Positions 36,309-46,695 of a stretch of DNA of 64,000 nucleotides are shown in pieces (the first letter of the stretch is position 1; each line of letters opens with the position of its first letter). This stretch comes from Buddleja alternifolia (lineage: Eukaryota; Streptophyta; Magnoliopsida; Lamiales; Scrophulariaceae). The stretch is taken from NCBI GenBank assembly GCA_019426215.1, contig CM033396.1, positions 27,605,101 to 27,669,100 of the forward strand, given 5' to 3'. The notes beneath the pieces are model-generated. The model did no database searches, was not told the origin of the DNA, and was given only the letters and a program-made list of their open reading frames with translations. The translations under genes were made by a program, and so were the position numbers.

Positions 36309-36428
36309 ACTATCAACGGTTGGATTGGAGCTATTAATTCTTTTCCTTGGTTCGAGCAGCTCCAGCTATTTCATAAAAAGTGGGAAGGAAATTGAATCTT
36401 AGGGCTTATTCGAATGGCCTGTGATGTA
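36309..36428 (+). pseudogene. PMD gene fragment in element 3
   Basis: About 40 codons (TINGWIGAINSFPWFEQL ... ILGLIRMACD) match exon 1 of the element 2 PMD gene (about 23164-23283) at the same orientation relative to the LTRs. One stop interrupts it, and the similarity ends abruptly on the right. Confidence 0.82.
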
Positions 36429-37211
36429 GAACAAGAAGCCGGTGCATTTTCGGAAAACTTTGAAGGTAGAAAAGTGAAAAACAAAAAATTGACGGTGGGA
36501 CTTCAAACGGTCATAACTTTTGATATGCTTGGAGTTACGGGGCCCACAAGATACCGAATTGAAGCTCTTTTCGAGACGAATCCAATCAAATGACTAGGAC
36601 CATTTTGCAATAACCAATAGACCTTAAATTTCATCGTTTAGGCCTTCGTTTGGGCCGTTTAGTGTTTTTTTTTTAATTAATTGTCTATTTGTCGGATGGG
36701 CCCCAAATTTTTCCACGTATCACCTCGCGTGATATAGTATTTTTGAGCCTAATTTGGTGAATTTTGGAAGCTTTTAGAATTATGTCAGTTTTCGGAGTTG
36801 GATTAGGAGTAGAAGTCCCAATTTAATTCGAATAGTAGTCTTTGCTATTTTTGTCTTTAAATTGGGTTTGAAAACTCGACCACTCCACTTCGAATCAGTT
36901 TTCGGCTTTGGTGTATTTATTTTTGAGTTCGAAAATAAATTGGGCCCAATTCGAGCCCCAAAATTGCCCAAGTCCACTACAATAGGCCCAACTTGCCATC
37001 TCCTTCATTTGTTGCTACCAACTCCAGAGAAATTCAACCAAATTCTTCCCTGTATCAGCAACGCAGCCCGCATATCAAATTGCGGCAGCTAAAAACTGGG
37101 AGGTAAGTTTTTGGCATCCCTTTCAAACATGAAGCTTGTGGCAAATCCCTTTTCAAATTGCGGCAAATTGCGACTATGAATCTTGTGGCATCCCTTTCGA
37201 ACAAGTGAGTT
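36429..37211. other. Element 3 interior, non-coding
   Basis: No coding match recognised. The sequence to about 37100 reads like LTR or leader sequence of another retrotransposon type, next to the foreign protease fragment, but I cannot classify it. Confidence 0.4.
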
Positions 37212-37306
37212 TTAATTCTGGTTGACAGTGGGTCAACTCATAACTTCATTTCTAATACTTTGGTTAATGAAATTGGACTGGCTTGTTGGATACAAAAATC
37301 CAATTA
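37212..37306 (+). pseudogene. Foreign retropepsin fragment in element 3 (chromovirus-like)
   Basis: The frame reads LILVDSGSTHNFISNTLVNE then IGL. LVDSGSTHNFIS is the protease active-site motif of plant chromovirus-type Gypsy elements, not of the Tat lineage, whose copies here read VDNGA or VDTGS. So a piece of another retrotransposon class sits inside element 3. Confidence 0.78.
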
Positions 37307-37317
37307 GCAATAAACTG

Positions 37318-37466
37318 AGGTAATTCGAATAACCCAGTTGCAATCGAACTCGAGATGTGAGATAATTCGAATAACCCAGCTGCAATCGAACTCGAGATGT
37401 GAGATAAATTCGAATAACCCAGCTGCAATCGAACTCGAGATGTGAGATAAATTCGAATAACCCAGC
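37318..37466. repeat. Tandem repeat, about 43 bp, 3.5 copies
   Basis: Head-to-tail copies of AATTCGAATAACCCAGCTGC followed by AATCGAACTCGAGATGTGAG. Confidence 0.92.
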
Positions 37467-38160
37467 TCCCAAGACTCGAGCCTCGAGCAGGACCTTGAGC
37501 TGCTCTTCGAAACAGAGGAGAATTAAAGGTGCTTGAGCTGAGTCAGCGTCTCAATAGTTTTTACAATATATATATATATATAATTTGGTGATAAAAGGTT
37601 TAATAATTAATAGGGTACATGACCCATGTGGCCATGTACAGTTCGGTCCCCTAAAGGAAACCCAATATTATTATTTTTTGTGCCCTTTTTCTTTTATCAA
37701 ACGGTGATGTGTGGGTGAGTTGTGATGAACAATTAAAAAATATATATATATATATATTATATAGTGGGGTCGCGCCAAACAAAAATCACCTTCGTCTCAT
37801 CTCCATTTCATTATGTTTCGAGCATTTAGTTTTTTTCGAGTACTTATATTTGATGTGTATATATATATATATATCGAATATATATAAAGAGAGCAAAGTA
37901 CAAGCCATACTTTTCAAAAGCAAAAAGTTCTGACATAGTCTACCCACTTTATGCTATTATAATAACATTTATATGTATAGTAAAAAAGAAGACATTTACA
38001 TGTACAAAACTGCTCGAATGAGTTCTCTTCATCTTCTTCGATTTTATAAAATTGAAAACTAATGGTACCCAAAATACACATTCTTCGAAATACAAACACT
38101 TTCTTCTTCGATTTCACAAAATTGAACACTAACTAACCCCAGATTTGAAAAGGGTCAAAG
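37467..38160. other. Element 3 interior with (TA)n tracts
   Basis: Non-coding. TA microsatellites lie near 37563-37585, 37739-37765 and 37857-37895. I see no gene. Confidence 0.55.
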
Positions 38161-38169
38161 AATTGTCCC

Positions 38170-38333
38170 CCAATATTTCTTCTCATATGGGCATCGGGCG
38201 TAGCTTGCCCCCTGCATATGGTACTTGTATATTATCAGGGAATGTAAGAATTCCTTGACTTATCATTACGTTCGAAAAGCCATTGTTTCAAGATCGTCAT
38301 TCGGGTCTTCTCTAGAAGAGTCTTCTGACATCT
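38170..38333 (-). pseudogene. gag: Gag start and internal gag scrap of element 3
   Basis: On the minus strand MSEDSSREDPNDDLET starts the gag, nearly identical to the gag start of element 4 (47482). The match then jumps to an internal gag piece (NIQVPYAGG, compare about 48380), showing a large internal deletion. Confidence 0.78.
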
Positions 38334-38367
38334 TATAACAGGTTAATGGAAGTTAAATTCGACTATA

Positions 38368-38385
38368 CTCCCACTGTGGTCGCCA
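38368..38385 (-). promoter_or_regulatory. Element 3 primer-binding site
   Basis: On the minus strand TGGCGACCACAGTGGGAG lies just inside the 5' LTR. It is identical to the site in element 4 but different from element 2 (TGGCGCCCACCGTGGGGG). Confidence 0.82.
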
Positions 38386-38391
38386 TTTATT

Positions 38392-39305
38392 TGTTTCGAA
38401 AATAAAAACAAATTAGAATAAGGAGGGATTTCGAGTAGACGATCCCTGCCTCGCGATAATCTCAACTTAGAATTATCTATCGACCCCTGCCTAAATAGGC
38501 TACCGGTGGTCCTACGTCTTAAACAAAAAGTTGATTAAATATATTCGAACTTCTCTTCATCTTCTTCGAGTGGACCGCAACGATTGAAAACTCAAGTCAA
38601 GTGTACAAATCATCTCTCCGATACTTAAATCTGGATAAAAAGACAATTTATACCTCCGTGAAAGTCTTCAATTTGAAGAATACAAGCAGCGTTCGATACG
38701 CTATTTGGTGATTTCAGCCTTTAATTAAATGCTGATTATTGTGTTCGAATGCAAAATATAAACATATCTCAACAGCCAAAAAAGATATACTGAAATTCAA
38801 GCAATTAATTAATATTTAAAAGCTTAAATATATATATCTCCATGGATTCTTCGATCGTAAAGATTACAAGCAAATGCAGATACAATGTCTTGGAGGCAAA
38901 TTTCATCGAGTCTAATACTAAATTACATTACGGCTACTCCTAAATTACGCTAAGAGTTACTCCTACATTACGCTATGAACTACTCCTAAGGCTAGGGCTA
39001 ATTCTAAGAGAAATAAAATGTAGAAGTTTTTCTTCTAATGATCTTATGATGTCGTCTTCCTTTTCTTCTGTCCGCGGCTCGCATATATATTGGTCTTTGA
39101 GTAACCCACGTTCCTTTCCTTCGGAAACCGCCTTCAACCGTCTTCAACCGCTCTTTCAAATATTTTTGAATTCTCGCGTCTTTGCAGATTATTGGATATT
39201 TGGACTCCATTTTATTTCTTCCGATTATTGGATTTTTGAATTTCTACTGTTTAGACTATTTGGGCTTTGTAATTCGAAAACCCAAATTATTTTATAATGT
39301 AAACA
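38392..39305 (-). repeat. Element 3 5' LTR
   Basis: 914 bp, the same length as its partner at 35175-36088. Confidence 0.92.
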
Positions 39306-39310
39306 CTTAG

Positions 39311-39421
39311 CCTTTTAATTTTTGAGCTCACTAATTACTGTTAAGCCTATTCTAGGCTTTTCACTTTGGGCTTTTCCTAGCTCTTTTATTTTGCTGATCT
39401 ATTTTTATTTTAGTGTAAACA
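39311..39421 (-). repeat. Element 2 5' LTR, outer part
   Basis: Continues the LTR interrupted at 35174 and ends GTAAACA. The target-site copy GTTAG follows directly. Confidence 0.9.
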
Positions 39422-39426
39422 GTTAG

Positions 39427-40370
39427 CATGAGCATCAATCAAAGGAAAAATCCCGTGGTCACATCTAAAATGACATGCATTTGTTTGCCACTTTTATAGA
39501 TTTTGTTTGTGTACGCCGACTTCCACGTCCTTTTCAAGCATTGAGTGACTCATAGTCATACTCATAGCTACATTTAAATGGGCTGCCAGCTAAGGAGCTA
39601 CATGTTGAGTTTTGGTGGGATTCAAAATGGAATCATTTCTATTATATATTATTTAGCTCGATTATTGTTGGGTTAATTCGAACTATATCAACAACCCAAA
39701 TGGGTCGAATCAGTATAACAATTAAATTAGATTATAGATTGGATTTGACGCAATCAAGCTGCCTGCGTACTTAATTGAATAAGATCAAGTCTAAACATAA
39801 TTTAAAAAGAGGAATTAAAGTATACATATTTGCTTCGTACTATACGAGGCTAAATATTCTGACTATATGGATAAGAAAATAAAAACGAAGTAAATCTGAA
39901 TAGTATTGAGAGAAAATTTATTGTTGGTCCCCCCTATAAATGAATTTGAGTGAGTATTTATAGGGGATGAAGTGACTACTATTCCTGATGTGACATTTGG
40001 ACTAGTTGGGTCTGGACACATGCATGTTGAATGATTATTGAACCTTTGATATTCGGGTCGTTGGGTAAGTAATTGGGTCGGATTGTAACCCAACCCATAT
40101 ACAAAAATACGTGGATTCATTAGATATTTTTGTTATCAAATAATACAATACTGGTACTTTGACCGTTGACCATTAAATAGTAAAATATTGGATATTTATG
40201 CCCATCAATATATATATATATATATATATATGTGTATGTATATATATGTATATATATACACGAATGCATCTCAATTCTCAAGTATAGTACAAAGTACAAA
40301 CCGATGTAGTAAATTCATATCCTTTTAAGGGTTGTTTACACAACACTCCTATGAGTTCAATTATAACTCG
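39427..40370. other. Intergenic DNA with (TA)n microsatellite
   Basis: No gene seen. An interrupted TA/TG microsatellite lies at about 40206-40262. Confidence 0.6.
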
Positions 40371-40447
40371 GGGAAAATTTATTTTGCAATCTTATACTAT
40401 AGACACCCCATCAAACGGAAAAATCTATGCTAGATTAAGTGGTCATA

Positions 40448-40520
40448 GTGTTTATATCTCTCACACAGTAAAGTATATTATATGTGTCCTGACACACAAT
40501 TGTGTGAGAAAGATAGACAC
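40448..40520. repeat. Imperfect hairpin
   Basis: Arms GTGTTTATATCTCTCACACA and TGTGTGAGAAAGATAGACAC pair at about 16 of 20 positions. They lie in the 157-bp segment that interrupts the left arm of the surrounding inverted-repeat element. Confidence 0.6.
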
Positions 40521-40573
40521 AAAATTCACACTCGTACCATTAGACTCGATCTGACTTAGAATTACTCCATCAA

Positions 40574-41412
40574 CAGGGATGGATTTAGGGGGGGCACGCC
40601 CCTCCCGACCTCCCCCGGCCCCCTCAACAATATATATTTTTGGTGCTAACCATAACACAAAAGCAGGTTTGGATGAGTTGATGGGTTGCTTGGTGGTAAG
40701 TAACATGTAACAGTGGGGGTGCATGGTTTGAATCACGGTCATCCCTTTTTCTGTCTTTTTTAATTTATAAACTCTTTCTCTCGATTGAAAGTGGACGGTT
40801 CCTCTCACTTGTCATATAAGGCATGATTATCATATAACATTCTTATATTAATTTTAAAAAAGGTAATTACCATAAAAAAAAAGTTAAATTGGCAATAGCT
40901 TTAATTTTCTTTTTTGAAATTCAATTTTATACATATTAGGGCTAGAATTGATAAAACGTTTTTCTTTTAAACTTCTCTTCTACACATATTAGAATTAGAA
41001 TTAATAAAAACTTTTCCCAAAAACTATAAAAAGGGATCATTGAGCAGGAATAATATACAAAACATCAACACATTTAAGGACAAGAAAAGGTCGATCATCA
41101 TTCGATTATTCAGAGTTTATACGCCACAAGGTATGAAGTAATCGCAATACATTATTTTATAATTTTAAAAGAGTTTTAGTAAATAATAACTTTATTCGTG
41201 TACAATTTCGATAAACTTTTTAAAGAATTGCTTTATATTTCGAAACTACTACAAGTTTATTGAAAGTTAGTTTTGTTTACGCATGATAATTGTTATTTTA
41301 TTTATTTGTTAAAAATAAACTATGTTTAAATATATACTCATAAATATTGTAATTTTTTTTTATTTCAATGCATTTCGGCCCCCCCAAGAAATCAATCCTG
41401 GATCCGTCCCTG
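40574..41412. mobile_element. Non-autonomous hAT-type element
   Basis: The ends are CAGGGATGGATTTAGG and, inverted, CAGGGACGGATCCAGG, with G-runs just inside both. An 8-bp target-site duplication flanks it, TCCATCAA and CCCATCAA (7 of 8 match). The CAGGG ends and 8-bp duplication are hAT features. No transposase is encoded. Confidence 0.82.
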
Positions 41413-42557
41413 CCCATCAAACACCTCTTTCTACCTCTAAAACCTTCAAATATCATCCTTTACTACATTAAAATACATCAAATGCCCCCTGAACATATTG
41501 ATGAATATAAATACCCTTGATTTATGTAAAATCATAAATTCATTTTCCACCCATCTATTATAATCTATCGCACTTTGCCCCATTACGATGACATTTCAGT
41601 ATAATCTGACTCCCAAATTGATTTAATGCTAAATTTATTAAATAATTAATCTTCAATATATGAAATAAAAGTAAAATATGATTGAAATATTATGAATAAG
41701 ACATATTAAACTTAAAAAAATCTCACATAAATGTTTATGATCACTATTAATATATTATTTTATTTTAAATAACTATTGATAATTTATATTATTCATTTTT
41801 AGTTTTTACTAAAACTAATCATTTATTTTTTAAGTTTTATGTTACTTCTTATCATAAAGAGATAAACCTATTCCTATCATCTTTTTATTATATGACATGT
41901 ACACATTTATTAGCACACCTTTCTTTAAAGTTAATTAGTGATAAATGCTTCTCTTTTTTACTCATTTTTTAATTGGTATAATCAATACTACTATGTGAAT
42001 ATGAGTGCATACATAATTTAAGAAATATTAAATAGAATATTACAATATTTAATTATTTACTTTTATGGAAATGCAACTAAAATTAGAAAGCAATAACAAG
42101 AATATTTTCTAATACAACTAAGTTATTGAAAGAGAAAAAAGAAAGTAAATTTATTACATTCTTTGTAAAGGAAAAATATATAATAAATTAGTTATATAAA
42201 TTTATATTATATAATATAAAACTTATTTTTTATTCTTTCTATATTATAGCAACTGTATCTTTTTATTTATTTAATTTATAAATTAATTCAAGAGTTGTGT
42301 ACTTAATTAAATTATCCTTAAATAAAATTTGAGAAAAAATCAATTAAACTTTAATCATGAAGGGGGCAAAGTGCTAGATAGATTGTATTAGATGGGTTCC
42401 AAATGATTTTATCATTTTAAATCAATGGTATATATGTCCATCAAGGAGTATTTGATGTATTTTAATGTAGTAGAAGGGGGTGTTTGAAGGTTTTAGGAGT
42501 AGAAGGGGGGTATTTGATGAGGTGTCTACAGTAGAGGGGGGCAAAATGAATTTTGTC

Positions 42558-42888
42558 CTTATTACTATTAACTCCTTTCATTCTTTTTGATATTGCATGA
42601 CTTGAGCGTTACAGAGTTTTCGACGCTGTAACTTTCAACGTTTATTTGATTACGTTCTTACACGAAAAATATTTTTAGCAAGTGTCCTTCACACGCTAAC
42701 TATAAACTTTGGCAAAATTATATTAGTTTAAGATTGGACCTAAATCAAAGTGAATTCCTTCAACTAATTTTCTGGACTCCTAATATTGGATGAAACTTGA
42801 AAAACTTGCTATCTCTGGAGATCTACATGTTCTATTACTATATACATCCTAGAGTATAATCCAGTGTTCAGTGTGTCATTATATATAT
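42558..42888. other. Intergenic, nothing recognised
   Basis: AT-rich sequence without an open frame or repeat that I can identify. Confidence 0.5.
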
Positions 42889-43148
42889 AGGGATAATTAC
42901 ACTCACACCCCTTCAATAATGGGGTAATTACACAAACGTCACCCCACTAATTGATAATTACAAACACATCCCCTCAGGGTCTATTTGTAAGATTTACAGA
43001 GGGTGCAATTGTAAGAATTGTTACTCAAACAGGGGGTGTAATTGTAAGAAATCTTTAGTATAAGGGGTCGTATTTGTAATTATTAATTAGTGAGGGGAGG
43101 TTTGTGTAATTACACCATCATTGAGGGAGTGTGAGTGTAATTATCCCT
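42889..43148. mobile_element. Hairpin MITE, about 260 bp
   Basis: Almost the whole element is an inverted repeat: AGGGATAATTACACTCACAC at the left matches the inverse of GTGTGAGTGTAATTATCCCT at the right, and pairing continues for about 85 bp per arm. The target duplication is not clear (ATA left, TTA right), so I do not assign a superfamily. Confidence 0.85.
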
Positions 43149-43252
43149 TAAATAAACCATGATCCAGTTAAATCAAAATATATAGAAAATTAGTGCTTAT
43201 AGTTATAATTAACACTCCCAAAAGATCATATCCTTTTATCCTTATATAGTAT

Positions 43253-43977
43253 GGCCGGTGATAATGGCAGAGCAATTCTCCTAATGCCAGAGCAAAATGC
43301 TTGAATTGACAAATTTGACCTTAGTTTTATAATCAATGTATAATAAAAAAACAGAAAAGGAAAAAATAGAACCTTTCCACTTTTGTCGGATCCTCTTTGG
43401 TGTATTTGCCGTCGCCGTTGGTGCTCTTCGAATATCTTTCCGGTAAAGAGTTCAATAAAATAATGAAATGAAGTTGATTCTCCTTTTTCCTTCATTTTAA
43501 ACAAATTATAAAAACACAAATTTTTTGAACATTTAAGAAATTTTAAAAAGTAAAAACATGGGAAATTGGGTCAAGATCAACCCACTCAAGAAAGATGAAG
43601 ATTGCATATATATAATGTTATATAGAAGAAATCAAAATGCAAAAACGCAGCTCAATAATTCAAATTTCTCTAAGAAATTTCATTTGCCAGTTGAATAATT
43701 GAAGACCCACTTCACGACCCTCACCCCAAAATTGTAAAATTATTATTTGAAAGAAATAATATAAAAACTGTATACATAGTTAACAGTAACACATCAATAG
43801 AGAAGAAAGGTCTAATAGAAAATGAGTTACCATTATGCGGTAGGGAGAAGGTTCCGAGAAGAAAAAGACAGCGAAAAAGATGGATCTTTTTTTTACAGAA
43901 TGAGCTGAGAGTATCTTTGTCAATTCAAGCACTTTTGCTCTAGCTTTAGGAGAATTGCTTTGGCTCTGTCACCAACC
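43253..43977. mobile_element. Non-autonomous Mutator-like element (9-bp TSD)
   Basis: A perfect 9-bp duplication ATATAGTAT at 43244-43252 and 43978-43986 flanks terminal inverted repeats of about 65 bp that share CAATTCTCCTAA and TGCTTGAATTGACAAA. The 9-bp duplication and long inverted ends indicate the Mutator superfamily. It is 725 bp, with no transposase. Confidence 0.88.
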
Positions 43978-44125
43978 ATATAGTATCGATCTGACTTTGT
44001 TTTCTTTATTATTTTCTTTTTCATAATTTAGCTTGATCTAAATTGGATTTCTTTTACTTATATTAGGTGCTTTTATGTCTATCCAGGAGAATAGTACTAT
44101 ATAAATAGTCGAACCCATATATTAT

Positions 44126-44891
44126 CAATGTTATTAAACTTGGACCGGACAAACAAGTCCGGTCCGGGTGCTGCTTAAAATGGGTGGTGTAAAAGTTGGC
44201 GTCAACCCGAAAAAATCCCAAAAAAACCGGTGAACCGGTGAACCAATGACCCCGGTTCGTAGACATTTTCAGATGAAGTGTGGAAGCCGGTGGCAAGTGA
44301 TGGTGCCGGGGATGAAATGCTTCAATGAATTGAAAGCTTAGCGGTCGACGTCTACGTAGGCCTATGAGCTTTAAGATGACTAACTAGGACTAAAGAATTT
44401 AACTAGAAGAAGAAAAGGCAAAGATAGAAGTAGAAATGACATTTGAAGAAGATGACTTACAAAGAAGAACCGAACAGCGGCGGGGAAATGCAATAGAATT
44501 AGGGTTTTCACTTTTGACATCTATATGAATTTCACCTCAAAAAATTATTTTATTAATTTTATATTTTAAATGTCAAAAGTGCTTTAATATTTCAAAGATG
44601 GTCAAAAGCTTTGAAGCCCATATTTTCATAGCACTGTGATACGTACAATCATTTTTTAGAATTTGTTAATGTACAATTATACATTAGTTTAAATAAATAA
44701 CGTCTATGTCAATACACAATTAATTTAAAATAGTATTTGATCAAAATTAATTGAGATCAAATATGTATATTTATACATATATGTGTATATATATTCTTAG
44801 GTCAACTGGTTTTTTCACACCGGTCCAACCGGTTAGACTACTGACTCGATAAGTCATCTGATTCGATCACCGATTCGATTTTAAAGCATTG
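44126..44891. mobile_element. Non-autonomous hAT-like element (8-bp TSD)
   Basis: A perfect 8-bp duplication TATATTAT at 44118-44125 and 44892-44899 flanks CAATGTTATTAAA and the inverse CAATGCTTTAAAA. Sub-terminal regions are rich in CCGGT/ACCGG motifs. It is 766 bp and non-coding. The superfamily is inferred from the duplication length. Confidence 0.72.
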
Positions 44892-44899
44892 TATATTAT

Positions 44900-45518
44900 A
44901 CACAAGTGTTAAAAATCATATCTTTTTAGCGTGTTGGGAACTCGACATAACTTTTTTCTGTTAAATGTACTTGTCCCCTTGTACTTATTTTTTTTTTAAT
45001 TTAAGAGGAAGGGGGATACCCTACATATCTAGCACAACAAACCCGGGTTGATAGTTATCAACTGAGCCATAAAGACTCTATCCAAATCCATAAAAAATGA
45101 AAGAGCCACAACTTGTGACAGTTTGGATTCGAACCCTTATACTTATTCTAATCAAGAAAGTATGCCCTATATCCTTTTATTACATCACTTGCATGTCCAA
45201 TTTATATAAAGCCGGTGATTACCGTATAACTTGTAGTTTTTAAACACATAAATTTAAGGAGTAAAAACTAATTTTACATTTTTTTCAATATTTTTTTTTT
45301 TGCACTTTTTTAAATCTCAACTCTATAGGCTTTATACTTTTTTATATAATAGTATATTTCCATCGGAAATTCAGCACATGTTTGTCATGTGCCATTTTTA
45401 AAGGTAAAATTGTTATTCCAATTAAGGATTTTGAGGAATTATTCTTTTGCCCTTAAAAGAGTCATTTTAAAAAGTAAAAAGAAAATACATAAAAGCAATT
45501 TAACATATTGTTAACTTC
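44900..45518. other. Intergenic, nothing recognised
   Basis: AT-rich with poly-T stretches. A tRNA-box-like motif (GGATTCGAACCC near 45131) is present, but the surrounding sequence does not form a tRNA or a SINE that I can define. Confidence 0.45.
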
Positions 45519-45533
45519 AAACATAATTAAATA

Positions 45534-45727
45534 TCAACGGGAGTTGGTTCGAGTGGTAAGCAGCTCGGTACCGTTTAAGCAAGGTCTTGAGTTCGATTCC
45601 TTGTGTACGCAGTTACCCCCGTTGAGAGACTCACCCACCAGGCCAGGTGTGCGACCCGGGTCGACCAACAGATTAGTCCGACAATGCCCGAGATACTGTG
45701 GTAGGCAGCAAAAAAAAAAAAAATACA
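45534..45727 (+). mobile_element. tRNA-derived SINE
   Basis: It opens with an A-box-like GTTGGTTCGAGTGGTAAG, then a B-box GTTCGATTCC at 45591-45600, the spacing of an internal RNA polymerase III promoter, and ends in a run of 14 A. A perfect 15-bp duplication AAACATAATTAAATA flanks it at 45519-45533 and 45728-45742. It is 194 bp including the tail, an intact SINE insertion by target-primed reverse transcription. Confidence 0.93.
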
Positions 45728-45742
45728 AAACATAATTAAATA

Positions 45743-46079
45743 ATTTAATTTAGAAAAATAAAAGGTAATTGATTCCTCTTCTTCTTCATGAAACCACCAC
45801 CAACAGAATCCAATGCACGGCCAGCCCCTCCCCTCCGAACGAAGCATCAACCGACAAAGTCAAAAATTATGCGTGAAAGCACTAGATTTTAGTTACGATG
45901 TCGCAGATGGAACATCAAAGGTGGTCGTGTTGAATCGGCGCATGTAAGCCCGTAATATTCTTCTCCTTTATACTTCATGTTTAATAGGCTAAGTGGGGTT
46001 TTATTGTGCCTTTTGCTGCTGGAAAATTAGTTTAGGAATTTCAAGCTAAATTATGAGAAAGAATTTACAAATCCATTAT
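45743..46079. other. Intergenic, nothing recognised
   Basis: No gene or repeat identified between the SINE and the gag fragment. Confidence 0.5.
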
Positions 46080-46646
46080 AGCAGTTTTTTTTTTATCCAA
46101 TCCATTATAGCAGCTGGTAACTCTAAAAGTTGAGCTAATTGGGTTAATGTTGTTAACAATACCCTGAACTTAATGGCATCGGAATATCGATGCAACAAAG
46201 CGTAATTCCGGAATGCATACAAATGGTCCTCTGGATCAATGGTGACATCGTAGTGCAACATGGTATGGACTTTGAAATTTTGTGGTAATTCTTTTGCCAT
46301 TATAGCTTCTGCAAAGAGAATTCCTCGGTGTACAGCCTTTTTCTCTCATGTTATATTTCTCTACATTTCTTCCATTTTCTTGTCTACGCGATTTTTAATC
46401 AATCCTGCCCTCCTCCCAGCCTTTGGTACTCTTTCGAATCTCCCAATAAGGATCCTCAGATTCATAGTTAATAGCCTCATCATCGAGTTGCCTCTCCTTG
46501 TTTGCCCAGCTTTGTAGTGGGTATCTGTCTCTCTTGCGTTCGTCTCTTTCTGTACATACTTGCACATTCTCATTGGTATCTCTCTTCTCATATTCACTGA
46601 GGATGTCTTTCTCCTTTGATTCTTTCCTTCTCAAGGTTAGGTTGTG
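46080..46646 (-). pseudogene. gag: Old gag fragment (C-terminal side), host of the nest
   Basis: Minus-strand frames carry IDPEDHLYAFRNYALLHRYS and KFRVLLTTLTQLAQ, a typical plant Gypsy gag core, preceded by the charged linker KESKEKDILSEYEKRDTNEN. The N-terminal side of the same gag lies at 54760-54978. The two were separated by the CACTA-type element and element 4. Frameshifts break it. Confidence 0.8.
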
Positions 46647-46695
46647 TACTACAACAAAAAGTAATATTAGTGGCAAAATTTGAAGTGACAATGTT
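46516..46695. repeat. Outer flank A of element 4 (180 bp), copied at 53444-53623
   Basis: Covers the end of the gag fragment, the left end of the short CACTA-type element and the target copy ATGTT. It matches 53444-53623 over exactly 180 bp, with about five differences by eye. Confidence 0.93.

Larger units (their letters stand above)
35175..39305 (-). mobile_element. Element 3: non-autonomous Ogre-like element nested in the LTR of element 2
   Basis: Two 914-bp LTRs (35175-36088 and 38392-39305), TGTTTCG...TGTAAACA, differ by about 2% by eye, so insertion is fairly recent. The target site is the CTTAG of the element 2 LTR: CTTAG follows at 39306-39310, CTTAA precedes at 35170-35174 (one change). 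The primer-binding site next to 38392 sets the orientation as minus. The 2.3-kb interior has no long open frame. It holds the first codons of gag, a scrap of a PMD gene, a scrap of another retrotransposon protease and a tandem repeat, so it needs proteins from elsewhere to move. Confidence 0.92.
21458..39421 (-). mobile_element. Element 2: Ogre/Tat-like Gypsy retrotransposon carrying an antisense PMD gene
   Basis: Minus-strand element with its 3' LTR at 21458-22309 and its 5' LTR at 34413-39421, the latter split by element 3. A perfect 5-bp target-site duplication GTTAG lies at 21453-21457 and 39422-39426. Internal order on the minus strand: primer site, gag, protease, RT, RNase H, archaeal RNase H, integrase. 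A plus-strand plant mobile domain gene then occupies about 4 kb up to the polypurine tract. Its own length without the nested element is about 13.8 kb. RT/RNase H is one open frame; gag and integrase hold stops, and one gag segment is inverted. Confidence 0.93.
40371..42557. mobile_element. Long terminal-inverted-repeat element, interrupted
   Basis: An outer arm (40371-40415) and an inner arm (41413-41583) together mirror 42363-42557. Shared motifs include AAAATT.ATTTTGC, TAGACACC.CATCAAA, TAAAACCTTCAAA, CTACATTAAAATACATCAAA and GCACTTTGCCCC. The arms total over 200 bp around an AT-rich, non-coding centre (41584-42362). The left arm is split by about 1 kb holding a hAT element. Superfamily not assigned. 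Confidence 0.72.

Noticed and set aside
37321..37466. 43-bp repeats considered as a CRISPR-like array
   Set aside because: Copies are head to tail without spacers, in plant DNA; an ordinary tandem repeat.
40448..40520. Hairpin considered as a transcription terminator
   Set aside because: Plant polymerase II genes do not end this way, and no gene precedes it; kept only as a repeat.
42889..43148. Assigning the hairpin MITE to Stowaway or Tourist
   Set aside because: Neither a TA nor a clean three-base duplication is visible, and the termini do not match the usual consensus.
44985..45150. Possible tRNA gene or SINE with a GGATTCGAACCC box
   Set aside because: Box order and spacing do not fit either strand, no cloverleaf can be drawn by eye, and there is no tail or flanking duplication.
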